Part shown: positions 5,764-6,710 of the stretch, piece by piece
Numbering within the stretch: position 1 is the first letter of the stretch
How the letters are laid out: each line of letters starts with the position of its first letter
Assembly: GCA_020432595.1 (NCBI GenBank)
Contig: JAGQGA010000302.1
Coordinates: 1-6,710, forward strand
Length of the DNA stretch: 6,710 nucleotides
Direction of reading: 5' to 3'
Origin: Anaerolineales bacterium
GTDB lineage: Bacteria; Chloroflexota; Anaerolineae; Promineifilales; Promineifilaceae
The notes under the pieces: generated by a model
Database searches by the model: none
What the model saw: only the letters and a program-made list of their open reading frames with translations
What the model was told of the DNA's origin: nothing
Translations under genes and position numbers: made by a program

Positions 5764-6710
5764 TTATAGATGATTGTGCGGTTTGCTTATTGGTAGGGAA
5801 ATATAGCAGATTGTGCCGGGTAATGCTTGTAAATCATAGCCACTGCTTTCTAAACGAATGGTACCACCATGCGCTTCGATAAGCCCTTTGGCAATGGGAA
5901 GTCCCAAACCTAATCCTCCACCTCGGAAGGAGTGTTTGCTGCTGGAATGGTTTAGCAGGGTGCCAAGCCCATGAAATAAATCGAAGACGCGCTCTTGTTC
6001 GCGCAAAGGAATGCCAATGCCTTCGTCACGAATGGTGAGATGAATGGTGGTGTCGTCACAACGGCCGTTAACCCAAATGTTCCCGCCATCCGGCGTATAC
6101 TTAACCGCATTGCTCAATACATTTTGCAGTGCCACCATCAAATGCTCATCATCCGCATACAGCGGTGGCAGCTTGTGAACATCATCAATATGCAGTGCAA
6201 TGTTTCGGGCTGTCAAGGCCGGGGCAAAACGCAATTGTAGCGACTCAAACATAAAAGCCAAAAAGGTTTGCGCTCGTTTAAGATGGAGCTGCCCCGATAT
6301 AATGCGAAAAACGTAAATGATCTCGTGAATAGTGCGGTCAAGAATCTGCACCGCTTTTTCCAACTGCTCACTCATTTCCAGTGCCTGGGCGTTGCTTTTT
6401 GCCAGCCGCACATGGAGTAAATCTGCATAGGCCATCACGCTGGTTAGCGGTGTACGCAGTTCATGGGAAATGAGCATGATAAAGTTGTTTTTTAGCTGGT
6501 CAAGTTCGCGCAAATGTTGGTTGACACTGTAGAGTGAATCATTAAGCTGCGCGTTTTCGATGGCAATGGCTGCCTGATTGGCAAGAATTTCAATGGGAGC
6601 AATATCGTTGGCCGTGAAACGCGGACGCACCGTTCGGTTTTCAACATAAATGGCCCCGATAGGCCGATTTTTGGCGATGAGGGGGGTGCAAATGATGGAG
6701 CGAATTTGTA
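5764..6710 (-). CDS. GAF-domain sensor histidine kinase, first gene of tandem pair (partial, 5' end outside window)
   Basis: Paralogue of the kinase directly downstream. The frame is open to the right edge: before GTG 6630 it continues for 26 more residues (QIRSIICTPL...GAIYVENRT) that align with the GAF domain of its neighbour (QLRSIMCVPL...GAIYLENRS). GTG 6630 is therefore internal. The 314 visible residues hold the end of the GAF domain, the H-box MLISHELRTPLTSV (His at 6463-6465, with the usual Arg), N-box LSNAVKYTPDGG, G1 box DEGIGIP, FDLFHGLG, the lid segment HSSSKHSF and G2 box GGGLGLGLPIA. It ends with SKPHNHL, a short tail that the partner lacks. It is expected to autophosphorylate and signal to a regulator encoded elsewhere. 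Confidence 0.95.
   Translation of the reverse strand, partial: QIRSIICTPLIAKNRPIGAIYVENRTVRPRFTANDIAPIEILANQAAIAIENAQLNDSLYSVNQHLRELDQLKNNFIMLISHELRTPLTSVMAYADLLHVRLAKSNAQALEMSEQLEKAVQILDRTIHEIIYVFRIISGQLHLKRAQTFLAFMFESLQLRFAPALTARNIALHIDDVHKLPPLYADDEHLMVALQNVLSNAVKYTPDGGNIWVNGRCDDTTIHLTIRDEGIGIPLREQERVFDLFHGLGTLLNHSSSKHSFRGGGLGLGLPIAKGLIEAHGGTIRLESSGYDLQALPGTICYISLPISKPHNHL
6060..6069. repeat. AACGGCCGTT palindrome, copy 13
   Basis: Exact copy; Asn-Gly-Arg after the N-box of the upstream kinase, the same alignment column as copy 10. Confidence 0.9.

Noticed and set aside
56..6069. The repeated palindromes as a CRISPR array, transposon ends or an operator regulon
   Set aside because: Spacing is irregular (65 to about 1030 bases), sites lie inside coding regions of unrelated genes, and there are no cas or transposase genes and no flanking target duplications.
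6628..6630. GTG as the start of the upstream kinase
   Set aside because: The frame stays open to the window edge and its 26 additional residues align with the GAF domain of the neighbouring paralogue.
1..6710. A defence system or mobile island
   Set aside because: No nuclease, toxin, reverse transcriptase, integrase or phage-like gene is present. The HD hydrolase resembles dNTPases that sometimes act in defence, but its neighbours are ordinary and nothing else supports that role.

Overview
The window looks like ordinary chromosomal DNA of a free-living bacterium, most likely an uncultured member of Chloroflexota (Anaerolineae/Ardenticatenia-like). That placement is an inference. It rests on a lipoprotein with long Thr/Pro-rich 'TPTPT' linkers, soluble GAF-HisKA-HATPase kinases with a Ser/His-rich ATP-lid, weak use of Shine-Dalgarno sites, and moderate GC. 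There is no rRNA, tRNA, CRISPR array, transposase or phage gene. No stretch over 300 bases lacks a gene.

Layout. (1) 1-164 (+) is the last 53 codons of a membrane protein. (2) 165-227 is a convergent intergenic spacer with a 13-bp tandem repeat (x3) fused to a perfect 11-bp hairpin; read on the minus strand this is a terminator with three possible 3' arms, each followed by T4. (3) 228-1808 (-) is a secreted lipoprotein: signal peptide, OB-fold-like domain, eight acidic Pro/Asp/Glu heptads, a Thr/Pro linker and two PPC-like beta domains. (4) 1809-2004 is a divergent regulatory region with a consensus TATAAT, a 10-bp inverted repeat and a 12-bp palindrome that abuts an ATG. (5) 2005-2994 (+) is an HD-domain phosphohydrolase (COG1078 type). 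(6) 3032-3832 (+) is an unknown membrane protein with an extended -10 placed so that its transcript may be leaderless. (7) 3842-4459 (+) is a flavin reductase-like FMN protein, 9 bases downstream and probably translationally coupled. (8) 4480-5754 and 5764-6710 (-) are two tandem paralogous GAF sensor histidine kinases; the upstream one runs off the window. They form one operon with a 9-base gap. No response regulator is visible.

The most notable feature is not a gene. The 10-bp perfect palindrome AACGGCCGTT occurs ten times, and its one-base variant AACGGCCGTA three more times, spread over every gene of the window on both sides of every strand switch. About 0.006 copies of the 10-mer and about 0.1 copies of its 8-bp core ACGGCCGT would be expected with equal base use. 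In coding DNA it is read only as Asn-Gly-Arg or Thr-Ala-Val and never in the third frame. This looks like a genome-wide highly iterated palindrome, analogous to the cyanobacterial HIP1 octamer but with a different sequence. It is the best candidate here for something undescribed.

The genes do not form one obvious pathway. The two kinases are a sensing unit, and the membrane protein and flavin reductase are a likely transcription unit of unknown purpose. The HD hydrolase and the lipoprotein share a divergent promoter region.
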